64,000 nt of DNA from Firmicutes bacterium AM41-11 (GCA_003480165.1 QUIQ01000008.1:1-64000); one strand, 5' to 3'. Positions 25,526 to 35,737 are shown, numbered from the stretch's first letter. Notes: generated by a model from the sequence alone, not told the origin. Translations and numbers: made by a program.

Positions 25526-28500
25526 TCATAATGCGAATAAAGAATTTAAATGGAAAGAATAAATCCATGTTTCGATTTTTTTGTCTGGTTGCATTTGATG
25601 CATGGCCTTCGCATAGGTCATCAATTGGCTTTGATAGCGGTCAATTAATTCTTCTTTTGTGGCTGTATCAGTTTTGTAGTCAACAATCACAATGGAATCA
25701 TTGTTCCAAATGACTAAATCCATAAAACCATGAATGACTTGTTTTTGATCTTCTAGTATGTAACTGCATTCAAAGGTGTGATCCATTTTCATCCATTGCG
25801 CATAAGTAGGGTTATCATTTAACGCAAGTAATTGGTGCAGATCGGTTTCGTTACAGATATAACCTTTCTTTTTGGCAGTAGTCACCACTTCTTTTTCCTG
25901 GTAAGGAAAAGCACATTGTCCCATGATTTCATGGAAGATGGTTCCTCTTTGTGCACCTGTATTTTTCTTAAGATCTATTGTTTGCCAGGTTCTCTTTTGT
26001 TTCGATTGGCTGGCTGTTTTACTCGCAAAAGAAGTAGGTTCTTTTTCATAATATGGATGTTTGAGACAAATATTTGGCTTATCTTTTGCGTTTGGTCGTT
26101 CCAATAAGTCTTTTTTAACAAAGTGTACGGGACTATCAGGATCATTAAAATAGGTATGGAATAACCAAGAAGTATAACTCTCATTTTTTAACAAAGCGGA
26201 GGTATTTAAGCTGGACGAATAGGTATCATAGCTTTGTATTGTATCCACAAAAATCAATTCTTTTTCGGCACGGGTTGTCGCAACATAGAATACACGCATT
26301 TCTTCATTTAATGCATCATGAAGCTGTTTGGTTTTAAAGGCAATTTCTTCATACGAACGACGATAAACGCTCCCCTTTGCATCCAGTGAGGAAATACATA
26401 TACCTAAATCACTATCTAAGAAGATATGCGAAGCATCATCTCTATGTTTATCGTCATGTTTACTCAAAATATAGACAACCGGAAATTGTAAACCTTTGGA
26501 TTGGTGCATGGTTTTAATATGTACAATATCGGCATGAATATCGTATGGATTGGTTTCACTGACAGCATCTTTTTGGGCATCGGCATCTAGTGTAGCCACA
26601 AAATCTATCAAAGAATCGAATTTTGTACTTTTCGCATACAATTCATCTAAATTGGTTTTGTTCTGTTGGGTCGTATGGTTAAAGTAAAAATCATTCCATG
26701 CGTATAGGTCTTTTAAACAATGACTTGGTTGATTGGTGAATTGTTTCGTTAACGTAAACCAAGGTTCCATGTATGCCTGATCTTTGATACGTTGGAAAAG
26801 CGTGTATTCTTTTTCGTCCGAAATCAATTGATCAATGGATACTTGACCAATTGGAGAACATAGAGCAGCCGTAAGGGCGATATCATCCGATGGATTTAAA
26901 TACGCTTTCAGGCAGGCAAGGATAATTTGTACACAATAATCTTGATAAAAGCCGCCTTTCGCTTGACCAACGCTAGGAATGCCATAGGCTTCCAAAGCCT
27001 CCATTAAATCGGAATAATCCTTACGATTTCGCGTTAAGATACAGATATCTTTAAAAGGCGTTCCTTTTTCATGATGTTCCAGGATATCTTGGGCTAATAG
27101 ATCAATACAATTCTTTTTATGTAAGGCCTCAGCCGACTTAACGGTACTGCATTCTTCTTTGGAGTCATTGTATTCGGTATAAAGAAAACGAATGGGAACC
27201 TGTTCGCAATCTTCTTGTCGTTCGGTTCCTACCTGGGCAATATCACTATCTTGAAATTGGGAACCGAGGCAAGAACTATTCATGATCTTTTGGTAGAAGG
27301 CATTATTAAAATGGATGATATTTGCGTTAGAACGGAAGTTTTTATCCATATATAAGGTGCATTCTTCGGGATTATTCATATGGTTTTTCATAATCGCAGG
27401 ATTGGTTTGACGGAATCCATAAATGGATTGTTTGATATCACCAACACGGAATACGCAGCCTTTTTTCGCAAAAGTAGCTATGATGCTTTCTTGCAGCTCG
27501 TTGGTATCTTGGAATTCGTCAATTAAAATCGCATCGTATTGATTAGAAATCTCTTCTTGAATGACATCGTTTTGGAGTAATTGATAAGCGAAAAGCTCCA
27601 TATCCGTAAAATCAATGACTTCCATTTCTCTTTTTTTCAAATCAAATTGTTTCTTTGTCTCTAAAACCAGTTCACAGAATTCTTCTACGATTTTTTGATT
27701 GGCTTTGGCATCTTCCTTGAATTCTGACCAGGAAAATAAAACAGATGAAATTTCTGCTTCCAGTTTTTTTAAGTCTTCTTTCGTTTGATCAAAAGCAGCT
27801 TTATCCATTGTGCCTTTTTTTGTGGCACACATATATCCACAAGCTCCAATGTAGTTGGTAAAACATTTTCTGAATTGATCAAAGGATTCAGCTTCCTGGC
27901 ATTTTTTTAAGTATTCCAGTTTAGTTGTGAAAATCGCATCGTTCCAGGTTGCATCGTTGCAGCACTCGATCATGGCTTGGATACGTTCTGAAAAGAAAGT
28001 TTTGAACCAGGTCTTTTTCTTATCTATCATTGCTTCCGAATAGAAAGAGTGTAGCCACTTTTCTGGATCTGGTTTCGCCCATGCAGCATTTATGCAATCA
28101 GAAACTATAGGCGCAATTGCTTCCAGTTTCTGATTGAAAGTTGTTAGATAACGTTGCAGACAAGGGGTCGCAACCAATTTACACGCTTCTTGGAATCCTT
28201 CATTTAAGGCCTGTTCTTTTTGCGCTTCGCTGGCGGTATGGTTTACGGTATCCAACGTTAAAGGGATTTTATAGTAGTAATTTTTCACGATTTTTAAACA
28301 AAACTTATCAATGGTAGAAATATCTGCAGTTTCTAAGATAGATAATTGTTTTTGGATGAATTCACTCTTTTCTTCGGCTTGCAGGCGGGTACGCAAACGA
28401 TCTTTCATTTCGCTGGCGGCATCATTGGTAAAAGTCATTGCCAAAATATGGTCAACCGGAATGTGATCTTTCACAATCAATTGACATAAGCGTTCCACTA

Positions 28501-28594
28501 ATACACGGGTTTTTCCACTACCAGCACTGGCGGAAACAAGGGTATCTTTGCCGCGTACTTCAATGGCTTTTTGTTGATCTATTGTGAAATTCAT
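25526..28594 (-). CDS. addA: ATP-dependent helicase/nuclease subunit A
   Basis: The 1022-residue protein begins FTIDQQKAIEVRGKDTLVSASAGSGKTRVLVERL (Q motif and Walker A). It carries DAILIDEFQDTN (Walker B), IKTMHQSKGLQFPVVY, FYVATTRAEKELIF and a RecB-type nuclease motif IVIVDYKTDT near the end. AddAB resects double-strand breaks to Chi for recombination. It is somewhat shorter than the usual 1150-1250 residues. The start overlaps the end of addB by four bases. Confidence 0.95.
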   Translation of the reverse strand: MNFTIDQQKAIEVRGKDTLVSASAGSGKTRVLVERLCQLIVKDHIPVDHILAMTFTNDAASEMKDRLRTRLQAEEKSEFIQKQLSILETADISTIDKFCLKIVKNYYYKIPLTLDTVNHTASEAQKEQALNEGFQEACKLVATPCLQRYLTTFNQKLEAIAPIVSDCINAAWAKPDPEKWLHSFYSEAMIDKKKTWFKTFFSERIQAMIECCNDATWNDAIFTTKLEYLKKCQEAESFDQFRKCFTNYIGACGYMCATKKGTMDKAAFDQTKEDLKKLEAEISSVLFSWSEFKEDAKANQKIVEEFCELVLETKKQFDLKKREMEVIDFTDMELFAYQLLQNDVIQEEISNQYDAILIDEFQDTNELQESIIATFAKKGCVFRVGDIKQSIYGFRQTNPAIMKNHMNNPEECTLYMDKNFRSNANIIHFNNAFYQKIMNSSCLGSQFQDSDIAQVGTERQEDCEQVPIRFLYTEYNDSKEECSTVKSAEALHKKNCIDLLAQDILEHHEKGTPFKDICILTRNRKDYSDLMEALEAYGIPSVGQAKGGFYQDYCVQIILACLKAYLNPSDDIALTAALCSPIGQVSIDQLISDEKEYTLFQRIKDQAYMEPWFTLTKQFTNQPSHCLKDLYAWNDFYFNHTTQQNKTNLDELYAKSTKFDSLIDFVATLDADAQKDAVSETNPYDIHADIVHIKTMHQSKGLQFPVVYILSKHDDKHRDDASHIFLDSDLGICISSLDAKGSVYRRSYEEIAFKTKQLHDALNEEMRVFYVATTRAEKELIFVDTIQSYDTYSSSLNTSALLKNESYTSWLFHTYFNDPDSPVHFVKKDLLERPNAKDKPNICLKHPYYEKEPTSFASKTASQSKQKRTWQTIDLKKNTGAQRGTIFHEIMGQCAFPYQEKEVVTTAKKKGYICNETDLHQLLALNDNPTYAQWMKMDHTFECSYILEDQKQVIHGFMDLVIWNNDSIVIVDYKTDTATKEELIDRYQSQLMTYAKAMHQMQPDKKIETWIYSFHLNSLFAL

Positions 28595-31092
28595 TCGGCT
28601 ACCTCCAATCGATTCGGTTTGGTTTCTTCTTTACGTGCATTACGACAAATGCAACGATATGGGCAATATTTACATGCATCTTTTAGATAATTTGGTTGAA
28701 TTTGACCAGAAAGAATATCTTGGGCAATGGATTGTACGATGGTCTGCCATTCTTCTTTCATCTGGTTGAAAGAAAGATCGCGTTTAGAGGTCTGAAGCAT
28801 TTTTTCATCCGCATAGATGCTAACATCTTCATAATCTTTCCCATTAAGTTTAGAAAAACTTTTGTTTTGTACATCCTCTAAAGATATTTCTGACCAGTTA
28901 TCTTTTTTTCTTTTATAGTTGACCTTGATGGCTTCTTGTTTGACCGGCTTTGTCTTTAAGGCAATATAGTAATGCCCCAAAGGAAGCAAAGAACTTTCTT
29001 TTTGATAGGCAATCGTATAAGTGGCCAATTGTAGGGAAAGTCCTTGCTTAAATTCAGAATATTTCCATTTTTTTTCACTGCTCTTATAATCAAAGATCAT
29101 AAAAGAGGTATCGGAAGTATCGATTCGGTCAATATAGCCATGGAAGGAAATAATATAGTCATCCCAAGGTAATTCCATGGTAAATTCTTTTTCTTGTTCG
29201 GAAATCTGCATATGCCACTGGTCCTGGAATTTGGCTAAATTGTGGAAAATGGTTTCTAACTGCGTCAACAAAGTCATTTTTTGTTGGGAAATCCAAACCT
29301 TTTTACTAGGGAAGGTATTCTCTAGCCAGGCATATTCTGCATTTAGCGTATCTTGCAGAACTTGTTTATCACAGGTCGCAAATTTTTCTCCATATATATT
29401 GGTTAATTTTTCTAAGATGGTATGAAGAATAGAACCTCTGGTTCGCAGGTCAGCCCAGCTTTTTTGTTCTTTGAGATGGAGTCCATAGGTTAAATAATAA
29501 GACAGGGGACAACGCACAAATTTTTCAAAGCTTGATACTGAACCATGTAATGTGTTCTCTTTTAAATACAAAGCTTTTGCCTGTTGGGCATCAAGACTAA
29601 ACGAAGGTTGTTGCCAAATGGAAGGATCCTTTACATCTATAAAATAAGATTCTTTTCCTAAAAATTGCTGCATATCTAAACTTTCTTGATAGGCCTCGCC
29701 TTGATAATTGGCTTGGGGCATTGTCACAATTAAGTTTTGTACTTGGCCCAAGGTTTCTTCCAAATAAGCTTTTTGTAGCTTGTTTCGGGTATCTAAGGAA
29801 GGCAAAGACGTATGCATGATATAGGTTTCATTGAAAATACCAGTTTCTTGGTCTAAAACAGGATACCCATCGGCATGGGCACTACATAAAAAGACATTTG
29901 GGCGAAGGGCACATAGCGTGTTTTTATTGCCAATCAAAACCCCGGAAATATCAGAGGCATTTCTTGCCTGATGGAGGCTTTTAATCTGATGTAGAGCAAT
30001 GCGATAGTTGGGCTTCGATTCTGAGGCATCGATGGCATCACAAAGAATCGTCTGCACTTGTCCAAAAATCTGGATATTATCTTGGGTTGGTGCATTGGCT
30101 TCCTGGATGATAGCTGCCATGTCTTCAAGACCAGCCATGGGGTGTTTATCCATCCAGTCTTTTATTTTGGCTTCAGAGTTTAAGACTTTTTGCCAGTCTT
30201 TTTCATTCATAAAAGGGTTATCCGAATAAGCAGGATGTACTAGATCCATAGATGGAAAAGCCTCGGGAAATAATGCGAAGTAATCTTCGAAATAAGCATA
30301 TTTTGCCCCTAAAATTTTCACAAACTGTAAAAAATTCTTTAATGATGGTTCAATCAAATATTGAATAGCTTGCACCCATTGATTCAGAATCGGGTTATTA
30401 TGGTTTTCTTTAAGCAGAGTATAAGGTATTTTATACGCTTCGAACATTTGTTCCAGGACATAGCTATCCTGGCTATCACAACACGCAATCAAGACATCTT
30501 CGGCATTCCATTGTTTTTCCACAATTGTTTGGGCAATCCATTGGGCTTGTTTACGCGGCGTACCTAGGGAAACATAGCTTTGGCGAGTTGATGTTGGTTT
30601 GGAGTCCAACCATTTTGCGCCAGCTTGAAGGAGCTGTTCTACCCATAAAGCATCCCATGCCGAATAGGGTGTACGTAAGATATAGACATCCTCTAGAGAG
30701 GGAATACTTCCTTCGGATTGACCGAGTTCTAAATCTTTTAACAAGTTTAAGATGACTTTTAAATCTTTCTCTTTTTTCGTGCCAGCTGGCCAAGTACTTT
30801 GCGAGAAAGTTTTTGCCAGGCGCATAAAACGAAGACATTCTTCTAAAAAAATCGGATCATCGATACTTTTATAGAAGTCATTGGTGCTTGGTACGTTTTC
30901 TAAGGCTTTCTGGACTTGGATGAGATAGCTTGTTTCACTTTCTTCTTTAGGAAAGAAAGTATCCAAAAAAGAAGCAAGGGACAGCACTTGTAAAGATAAA
31001 TAATGGTCTTGTTGTTTCAGAAGTTCTTGATAAAGAACTAAATGTAAACTGCTTGGAGCAAGGATGGTTCCTTTTTTTGGCATCTTGATCAT
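28591..31092 (-). CDS. addB: ATP-dependent nuclease subunit B
   Basis: The 833-residue protein has a degenerate helicase N-terminal region and a C-terminal RecB-like nuclease (YKSSEKKWKYSEFKQGLSLQLATY) ending in an Fe-S cluster binding segment CKYCPYRCICRN. This matches AddB, although the typical protein is about 1150 residues. A strong AGGAGGAATTTTT site precedes the start. It is the first gene of addBA. Confidence 0.9.
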   Translation of the reverse strand: MIKMPKKGTILAPSSLHLVLYQELLKQQDHYLSLQVLSLASFLDTFFPKEESETSYLIQVQKALENVPSTNDFYKSIDDPIFLEECLRFMRLAKTFSQSTWPAGTKKEKDLKVILNLLKDLELGQSEGSIPSLEDVYILRTPYSAWDALWVEQLLQAGAKWLDSKPTSTRQSYVSLGTPRKQAQWIAQTIVEKQWNAEDVLIACCDSQDSYVLEQMFEAYKIPYTLLKENHNNPILNQWVQAIQYLIEPSLKNFLQFVKILGAKYAYFEDYFALFPEAFPSMDLVHPAYSDNPFMNEKDWQKVLNSEAKIKDWMDKHPMAGLEDMAAIIQEANAPTQDNIQIFGQVQTILCDAIDASESKPNYRIALHQIKSLHQARNASDISGVLIGNKNTLCALRPNVFLCSAHADGYPVLDQETGIFNETYIMHTSLPSLDTRNKLQKAYLEETLGQVQNLIVTMPQANYQGEAYQESLDMQQFLGKESYFIDVKDPSIWQQPSFSLDAQQAKALYLKENTLHGSVSSFEKFVRCPLSYYLTYGLHLKEQKSWADLRTRGSILHTILEKLTNIYGEKFATCDKQVLQDTLNAEYAWLENTFPSKKVWISQQKMTLLTQLETIFHNLAKFQDQWHMQISEQEKEFTMELPWDDYIISFHGYIDRIDTSDTSFMIFDYKSSEKKWKYSEFKQGLSLQLATYTIAYQKESSLLPLGHYYIALKTKPVKQEAIKVNYKRKKDNWSEISLEDVQNKSFSKLNGKDYEDVSIYADEKMLQTSKRDLSFNQMKEEWQTIVQSIAQDILSGQIQPNYLKDACKYCPYRCICRNARKEETKPNRLEVAE

Positions 31093-31191
31093 AAAAATTC
31101 CTCCTAAAATAAATATATAGAATAATGTGACATTCTTAATGCATGTTAAGGTAAGTTCTTGAAATTATTTTAGCATATTCGCTTTCCTGAC

Positions 31192-32265
31192 TTGTGGGCA
31201 ATTGTAGCAAAAAGGATTGCCGATGAATTTGTAAAGAAGTTTACCAAATCAATAAAAGAAGCTGATTATAGCGAATTGCGAAATATTGTAGCCGAAGGTC
31301 TACAAAAAGTTAGTGATTCTCTGGCAACAGATTCATCGTCAAAAAAGCGTGAAATTGTTTTATATTCGAAAAAGAAATTGGCAAAATTATCCAGCCATGC
31401 TCGTTCGAATAAACGCGGATGGATGTTTGCGTTTGGCTTTGTATTCTTTGTCTTTCTTCAATCCATCACATCCGGACCACATATTGCTCTAGATATCATC
31501 CTGGTTATGGGACTGCTTCTCATTTTTGTCTTCCGAATCTATCCATATAAACTTACTGCGGATTCTCTGAATCGCTTTTCGATTTATTATGCATGTTTTG
31601 ATGGAAAAGAGATAAGCTCTTGGGATGAGTTAACGAGTGCTGTGAATTTGCCATATGATACGGTTTTAAAGGATTTTCAATTTTATATTCAAGAAAAAGT
31701 CTTGTTGGAGACGCATTATGATAAAAAGAATGTGTATTTAAGCAATGTTGCTTATCAAAGAAGATCTACGACAGATCTTCCACCTAAACCAAAGCCACAA
31801 ACGAAGGTACCGGAACAATCGGAAGCCGTCACGAAAACACAGAAGTTTTTGGATCAAATCGAAGCCTATAATAAAGAGATTGATAATCCAGGGGTTTCAG
31901 CACAATTGGATTATATGAGATTGATTGTCGTTAAGATTCAAGAGTATATAAAGAAACATCCTGAAGCAGAAGCCAAAACCGAACGTATGACACAGTATTA
32001 TTTACCGATGACGATGAAGCTGTTGAAGAATTATCAAGATCTAGATGATGATATGGTTTCTGGAAACAATCGGAAACATTCAAAAGAAGAAATTGAAAAC
32101 GTACTGAAAAAGGTCAATGAAGGTTTTTATGCCTTGTATGATGAACTCTACCAAGATACATCGATGGATATTCATGCAGATATCTCGGTATTAGAAACAC
32201 TGTTGGCTCAAGATGGTTTGACAGATCAGAAAATGAAAGGTGGCCAAGAAAATGGAAACGAATAA
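31192..32265 (+). CDS. XpaC-like 5-bromo-4-chloroindolyl phosphate hydrolysis family membrane protein
   Basis: The 357-residue protein has two adjacent membrane helices near residues 80-122 (GWMFAFGFVFFVFLQS, HIALDIILVMGLLLIFVF) and a soluble helical C-terminal half (QLDYMRLIVVKIQEYIKKHPE). It is the XpaC pattern, and XpaC genes sit next to telA as here. The start is uncertain: the frame opens after a stop at 31171, and the only canonical start in frame before the conserved region is TTG at 31192, without a clear ribosome binding site. Confidence 0.7.
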   Translation: MWAIVAKRIADEFVKKFTKSIKEADYSELRNIVAEGLQKVSDSLATDSSSKKREIVLYSKKKLAKLSSHARSNKRGWMFAFGFVFFVFLQSITSGPHIALDIILVMGLLLIFVFRIYPYKLTADSLNRFSIYYACFDGKEISSWDELTSAVNLPYDTVLKDFQFYIQEKVLLETHYDKKNVYLSNVAYQRRSTTDLPPKPKPQTKVPEQSEAVTKTQKFLDQIEAYNKEIDNPGVSAQLDYMRLIVVKIQEYIKKHPEAEAKTERMTQYYLPMTMKLLKNYQDLDDDMVSGNNRKHSKEEIENVLKKVNEGFYALYDELYQDTSMDIHADISVLETLLAQDGLTDQKMKGGQENGNE

Positions 32266-33388
32266 AGGACCAGAATTAACTTTACATCCGGAACAGAAAG
32301 AAGAAGAGGTTGTACAAGCACAACCGGTACAAGACCTTAGCGAGGATCTTTCCGTTGATTATAAACAATTTAATGAGGCTGAAATTCAGCAGATTCATGA
32401 CTTTTCCCAACAGATTGATATTACCGATAATACAATGATCATGCAGTATGGCATCAATGCCCAAAAGAAATTAGCGGATTTTTCCGATTCAACTTTGGAA
32501 AAGGTGAAAACCAAAGATTTAGGCGAAGTCGGCGATATGTTGAGTCAGGTCGTTGGCGAGTTGCGTGAATTTGATGGCAATGGTGAGAAAAAAGGTCTTT
32601 TTGGTTTGTTTAATAAAGGTAAGAACAAAGTTGAAGGCATGATATCAAAATATGAACAAACGGAAACGAATGTAAATAAAATTGCTGGCATGTTACAAGA
32701 TCATCAGATTCGTTTATTGAAAGATACATCGATGTTGGATCAATTATTTGATTTGAATAATACCTACTATAAAGAATTATCTATGTATATTGCAGCAGGT
32801 AAAGAAAAATTGCATCATGTAAAAAACGAAGAGATTCCTGCTTTGGAACAAAAAGCATTGCATTCAAACTTACCTGAAGATGCGCAAGCTTTAAAAGATA
32901 TGACAATGTATTACGATCGTTTCGATAAGAAATTACACGATTTAGAGTTAAGTCGTATGATTGCGATTCAAACCGCTCCACAGATTCGTTTGTTGCAAAA
33001 CAGCAATAATCTAATGATTGAAAAAATTCAGTCTACTTTGGTGAATACGATTCCGTTATGGAAAAATCAGATGGTCATCACTTTGGGTTTGCATCATGCC
33101 ACGGAAGCAGCCAAGACCCAACAAGCAGTATCGGATATGACCAATGAGTTGTTGAAGAAGAATGCCGATGCCTTGCATTCTGCAACGGTTGAAACCGCAA
33201 AAGAATCCAATCGTTCGATTGTGGATATTGAAACCTTGAAACATACCAATGAACAATTGATTCAAACCTTTGATGATGTATTGCAGATTCAAGAACAAGG
33301 ACGAATCAAACGGCAGGAAGCTGAACAAGAGTTGCGACAAATTGAGAATGAATTGAAACAAAAAATCTTGGAGATTAAACATGACTGA
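32252..33388 (+). CDS. telA: TelA family toxic anion resistance protein
   Basis: The 378-residue, mostly helical soluble protein has the TelA core: LLKDTSMLDQLFDLNNTYYKELSMYIAAGKEKL, RIAIQTAPQIRLLQNSNNLMIEKIQSTLVNTIPLWKNQMV-type segments and ATVETAKESNRS. TelA is linked to tellurite and cell-wall antibiotic tolerance, but its mechanism is unsettled. The ATG at 32252 has AAAGGTGG upstream and overlaps the xpaC-like gene by 14 bases. Confidence 0.88.
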   Translation: METNKGPELTLHPEQKEEEVVQAQPVQDLSEDLSVDYKQFNEAEIQQIHDFSQQIDITDNTMIMQYGINAQKKLADFSDSTLEKVKTKDLGEVGDMLSQVVGELREFDGNGEKKGLFGLFNKGKNKVEGMISKYEQTETNVNKIAGMLQDHQIRLLKDTSMLDQLFDLNNTYYKELSMYIAAGKEKLHHVKNEEIPALEQKALHSNLPEDAQALKDMTMYYDRFDKKLHDLELSRMIAIQTAPQIRLLQNSNNLMIEKIQSTLVNTIPLWKNQMVITLGLHHATEAAKTQQAVSDMTNELLKKNADALHSATVETAKESNRSIVDIETLKHTNEQLIQTFDDVLQIQEQGRIKRQEAEQELRQIENELKQKILEIKHD

Positions 33389-33890
33389 GACCGAACAGAC
33401 AGTTGCGTTAGCCATTAAAGCTGCAAAAGAAAGAGATATTCATCATATCGTTGTGGCGAGTACGCATGGGGATACACTAGAGTTATTGAAAGATTGTGGC
33501 TTACATGTTGTGGGCGTGACAACGGCCTATGATAAGGGTGTTTGTGGTTTATCGGAAGAAAAACGTAAAGCATTTGAGGCTATGGGAATGGATATTGTGA
33601 CAGCTGGTCATGCATTAAGTGGTGCGGAACGCTCTTTTTCGCGCAAGTATGGTGGCTATGGTCCCACTGAAATTGTTGCCGATACCTTGCGTATGTTTGG
33701 CCAAGGTACAAAAGTTTGTGTGGAAATAAGCACAATGGCTTTGGATGCAGGGAAAATTCCTTATCAAGAAAAGGTCCTTGCGATTGCGGACAATGGAAGT
33801 GGTGCCAATACGGCGCTTGTCTTAACGCCGGCATCTTCGAATGCACTTTTAGACACGAAAATCTATGAAATACTTTGTAAGGGCTTGTGA
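33381..33890 (+). CDS. stand-alone pyruvate kinase C-terminal-like domain protein
   Basis: The 169-residue protein (TVALAIKAAKERDIHHIVVASTHGDTLELLKDCGLHVVGVTTAYDKG...) resembles the pyruvate kinase alpha/beta (C-terminal) domain occurring alone, a small family of unknown role. No catalytic barrel of pyruvate kinase is present, so it is not a pyruvate kinase. The start overlaps telA by eight bases, making a three-gene operon. Confidence 0.65.
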   Translation: MTETEQTVALAIKAAKERDIHHIVVASTHGDTLELLKDCGLHVVGVTTAYDKGVCGLSEEKRKAFEAMGMDIVTAGHALSGAERSFSRKYGGYGPTEIVADTLRMFGQGTKVCVEISTMALDAGKIPYQEKVLAIADNGSGANTALVLTPASSNALLDTKIYEILCKGL

Positions 33891-33950
33891 GTTTCTGTGA
33901 AAAGGCTTATAAATGACCTGTAGGGATTTACGAGAAAAAAAGGGTAGATT

Positions 33951-34178
33951 ATGAATATTCCAGAAATTCTTGTCGCAAATGGCACAGGGTCTTTATTAGT
34001 TATATATATGTTTCTTTTGCGTGTTTGCACAAGTGAAACCGATAAATATCGTGCAAAACTCTATGATGCGATGCTTGTCATAACATTGACAGCACAAATC
34101 ACAGAAACACTGAGCTTTTTATTGGATGGTCACATGTTCTTCGGCTGTCGCTTGCAACGGTGTACAAAGGGAACATAA
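33951..34178 (+). pseudogene. 5' half of a GGDEF membrane protein gene interrupted by the ICE
   Basis: From the ATG at 33951 the frame encodes two membrane helices (TGSLLVIYMFLLRVC and ITETLSFLLDGHMFF). Host sequence ends at the TT at 34152-34153, and codons after that are ICE sequence, up to a stop at 34178. The 3' half of the gene resumes at 62801. Joining the halves at the TT gives one continuous frame of 374 residues in total (...GCRFLLYLTNTICV...). Confidence 0.85.
34152..34171 (+). other. attL: TT crossover and left arm
   Basis: The core TT at 34152-34153 is followed by the element arm GCAACGGTGTACAAAGGG. The reverse complement of this arm matches the right-end arm at 62783-62800 in 15 of 18 positions. 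In the excised circle the two arms would flank the TT symmetrically. Confidence 0.75.
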
Positions 34179-34216
34179 TAAAAAACTTAATAATGGACTG
34201 CCAATCTTACACAAAG

Positions 34217-34249
34217 TACCGCCCAAACGAGACTACGGGCGGTATTTTT
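34217..34249 (+). terminator. terminator at the left end of the ICE
   Basis: TACCGCCC pairs with GGGCGGTA and five Ts follow. It could shield the element from transcription entering from the host. Confidence 0.85.
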
Positions 34250-34283
34250 GTATCATGGCGGAGAAAGGAGGAACTTCCCACGG

Positions 34284-34316
34284 GGGCTTGACTGAAAAGT
34301 TGAGCCTCTTTTTTCA
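34284..34316 (+). terminator. second left-end terminator
   Basis: GGCTTGACT can pair with AGTTGAGCC (two wobble pairs), followed by CTTTTTT, just upstream of the parB ribosome binding site. Confidence 0.7.
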
Positions 34317-34342
34317 TGCCAAAAAACAGGAGGTAAATGCTT

Positions 34343-35707
34343 ATGGCAGATGATAAAACCACAAAAACGCCGGAACAGCCGGTAACGGATAGCGGGCCGG
34401 GCAAGGAAACGCCTCCCGCTCCCCCAAAAGAGCCGGAGAAGGTTTCCGTTTCTCCGGAGCCGGAAAAAAAGACGGAACCGGAGGTAAAGAACCCGCAGGT
34501 TTCCGTCTATAACTTCGCTGAAATTATGAAGGAAAAGAAGGTCGAGGAACGGGCGGCAGCTCCCAGCGGGGAAAAGCCTGCCCCGGCAAAAACGGAAAAG
34601 CAGCCGGAGGCTCCGAAGAAAGCGGAGGAAAAACCCAAAGAGCCGGAACAGCCGAAGCGCCGGGGCCGTCCCCCGAAAGCAGATAAGGACAAGGCCGCAA
34701 CCCCGAAGCCCGAAGCTCCCGCACAGAAACCGGAAAATGCGGTCAAAAAGGAACCGGAGAAAAAAACGGCGCCAACGGTACAGGCCGCTCCCGCTCCGAA
34801 GGAACCCGAAAAACCGAAGGATGCACCACGCCGGGGCAAGGAACAGATCGTCTATATCAAGCTGAACGAGCTTCACGCCTTCAAGAACCATCCCTTTGAG
34901 GTTCGGGATGATGAAGAAATGCGGGCTATGGTGTCCAGCGTCAAGGACAAGGGCGTGACCCAGCCCGCTATCGTCCGTCCCCGTGAGGATGGCGGCTATG
35001 AGATCGTGTCCGGCCACCGCCGCCAGAAGGCCAGCGAACTTGCCGGATATGCGGATATGCCCTGTATTGTTCGCAATCTGACGGACGATGAAGCCATCAC
35101 GCAGATGGTGGAGGACAATCTCAACCAGCGTGAAGAAATCCTCCCCAGTGAGCGGGCCAAAGCCTTGAAAATGCAGCTTGAGGCCATCAAGCACCAGGGT
35201 TCCCGCACTTCGGGCCAGATTGACCCGAAGGACGCAGGAAAACGCTCCAACGAAATTGTAGCCGAGCGCAATAAGATGGCGGTCAAGCAGGTGCAGCGGT
35301 ATATCCGGCTCAATGAGCTGGTTCCCGACCTGATGAAGCTGATGGATGAAAAAAAGCTGGGCTTTACTACGGCGGTGGAGCTTTCCTATATCGGCAAGAA
35401 GAACCAGAACTATATCGCCGTCGCCATTGACAGCCAGCAGTCCTCGCCTTCACAGGCGCAGGCAAAGCGTATGCGTGAGCTGGACGAAAAGAAGCTGCTC
35501 AACGGGGATGTGATCGACGGCATTATGATGGAGGACAAAAAGGAGGTAGACAAAGTGATTTTGACAGGTGCGGAACTGAGCAAGTATTTCGGCAAGGAAA
35601 CTACGCCGAGGGAAATGAAGGACCAGATCATCAAGCTGCTGGACGACTGGAAGGGTCAGCAGAAGGAACATGAAAAGCCGGAGAAGAAAACCGAACAGGA
35701 AAAGTAA
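34343..35707 (+). CDS. ParB/Spo0J-family partition protein with long Pro/Lys-rich N-terminus
   Basis: The first 165 residues are a low-complexity K/E/P stretch with an AT-hook-like KRRGRPPK. The ParB domain follows: YIKLNELHAFKNHPFEVRDDEEM, the nuclease/CTPase-like EIVSGHRRQKASELAG and the HTH region DEAITQMVEDNLNQREEILPSERAKALKMQLEA. As first ICE gene it may aid maintenance of the excised circle or regulate the element. The ATG at 34343 lies nine bases after AGGAGG; an ATG two codons earlier is too close. Confidence 0.88.
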   Translation: MADDKTTKTPEQPVTDSGPGKETPPAPPKEPEKVSVSPEPEKKTEPEVKNPQVSVYNFAEIMKEKKVEERAAAPSGEKPAPAKTEKQPEAPKKAEEKPKEPEQPKRRGRPPKADKDKAATPKPEAPAQKPENAVKKEPEKKTAPTVQAAPAPKEPEKPKDAPRRGKEQIVYIKLNELHAFKNHPFEVRDDEEMRAMVSSVKDKGVTQPAIVRPREDGGYEIVSGHRRQKASELAGYADMPCIVRNLTDDEAITQMVEDNLNQREEILPSERAKALKMQLEAIKHQGSRTSGQIDPKDAGKRSNEIVAERNKMAVKQVQRYIRLNELVPDLMKLMDEKKLGFTTAVELSYIGKKNQNYIAVAIDSQQSSPSQAQAKRMRELDEKKLLNGDVIDGIMMEDKKEVDKVILTGAELSKYFGKETTPREMKDQIIKLLDDWKGQQKEHEKPEKKTEQEK

Positions 35708-35714
35708 GCCCAAA

Positions 35715-35737
35715 CTTCGGGTCAGCATGGCCCGAGG
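35715..35737. repeat. ICE palindrome copy 1
   Basis: Arms CTTCGGGTCA and TGGCCCGAGG flank GCA. It begins seven bases after the parB stop codon. Confidence 0.9.

Noticed and set aside
34126-34353. ORF on the + strand across the left ICE junction
   Set aside because: It spans host-element fusion sequence and two terminators, has no ribosome binding site and no family resemblance.
34253-35194. Long minus-strand ORF opposite parB
   Set aside because: It is a shadow of the GC-rich, low-complexity parB N-terminus, rich in F, L and R, with no start signal.
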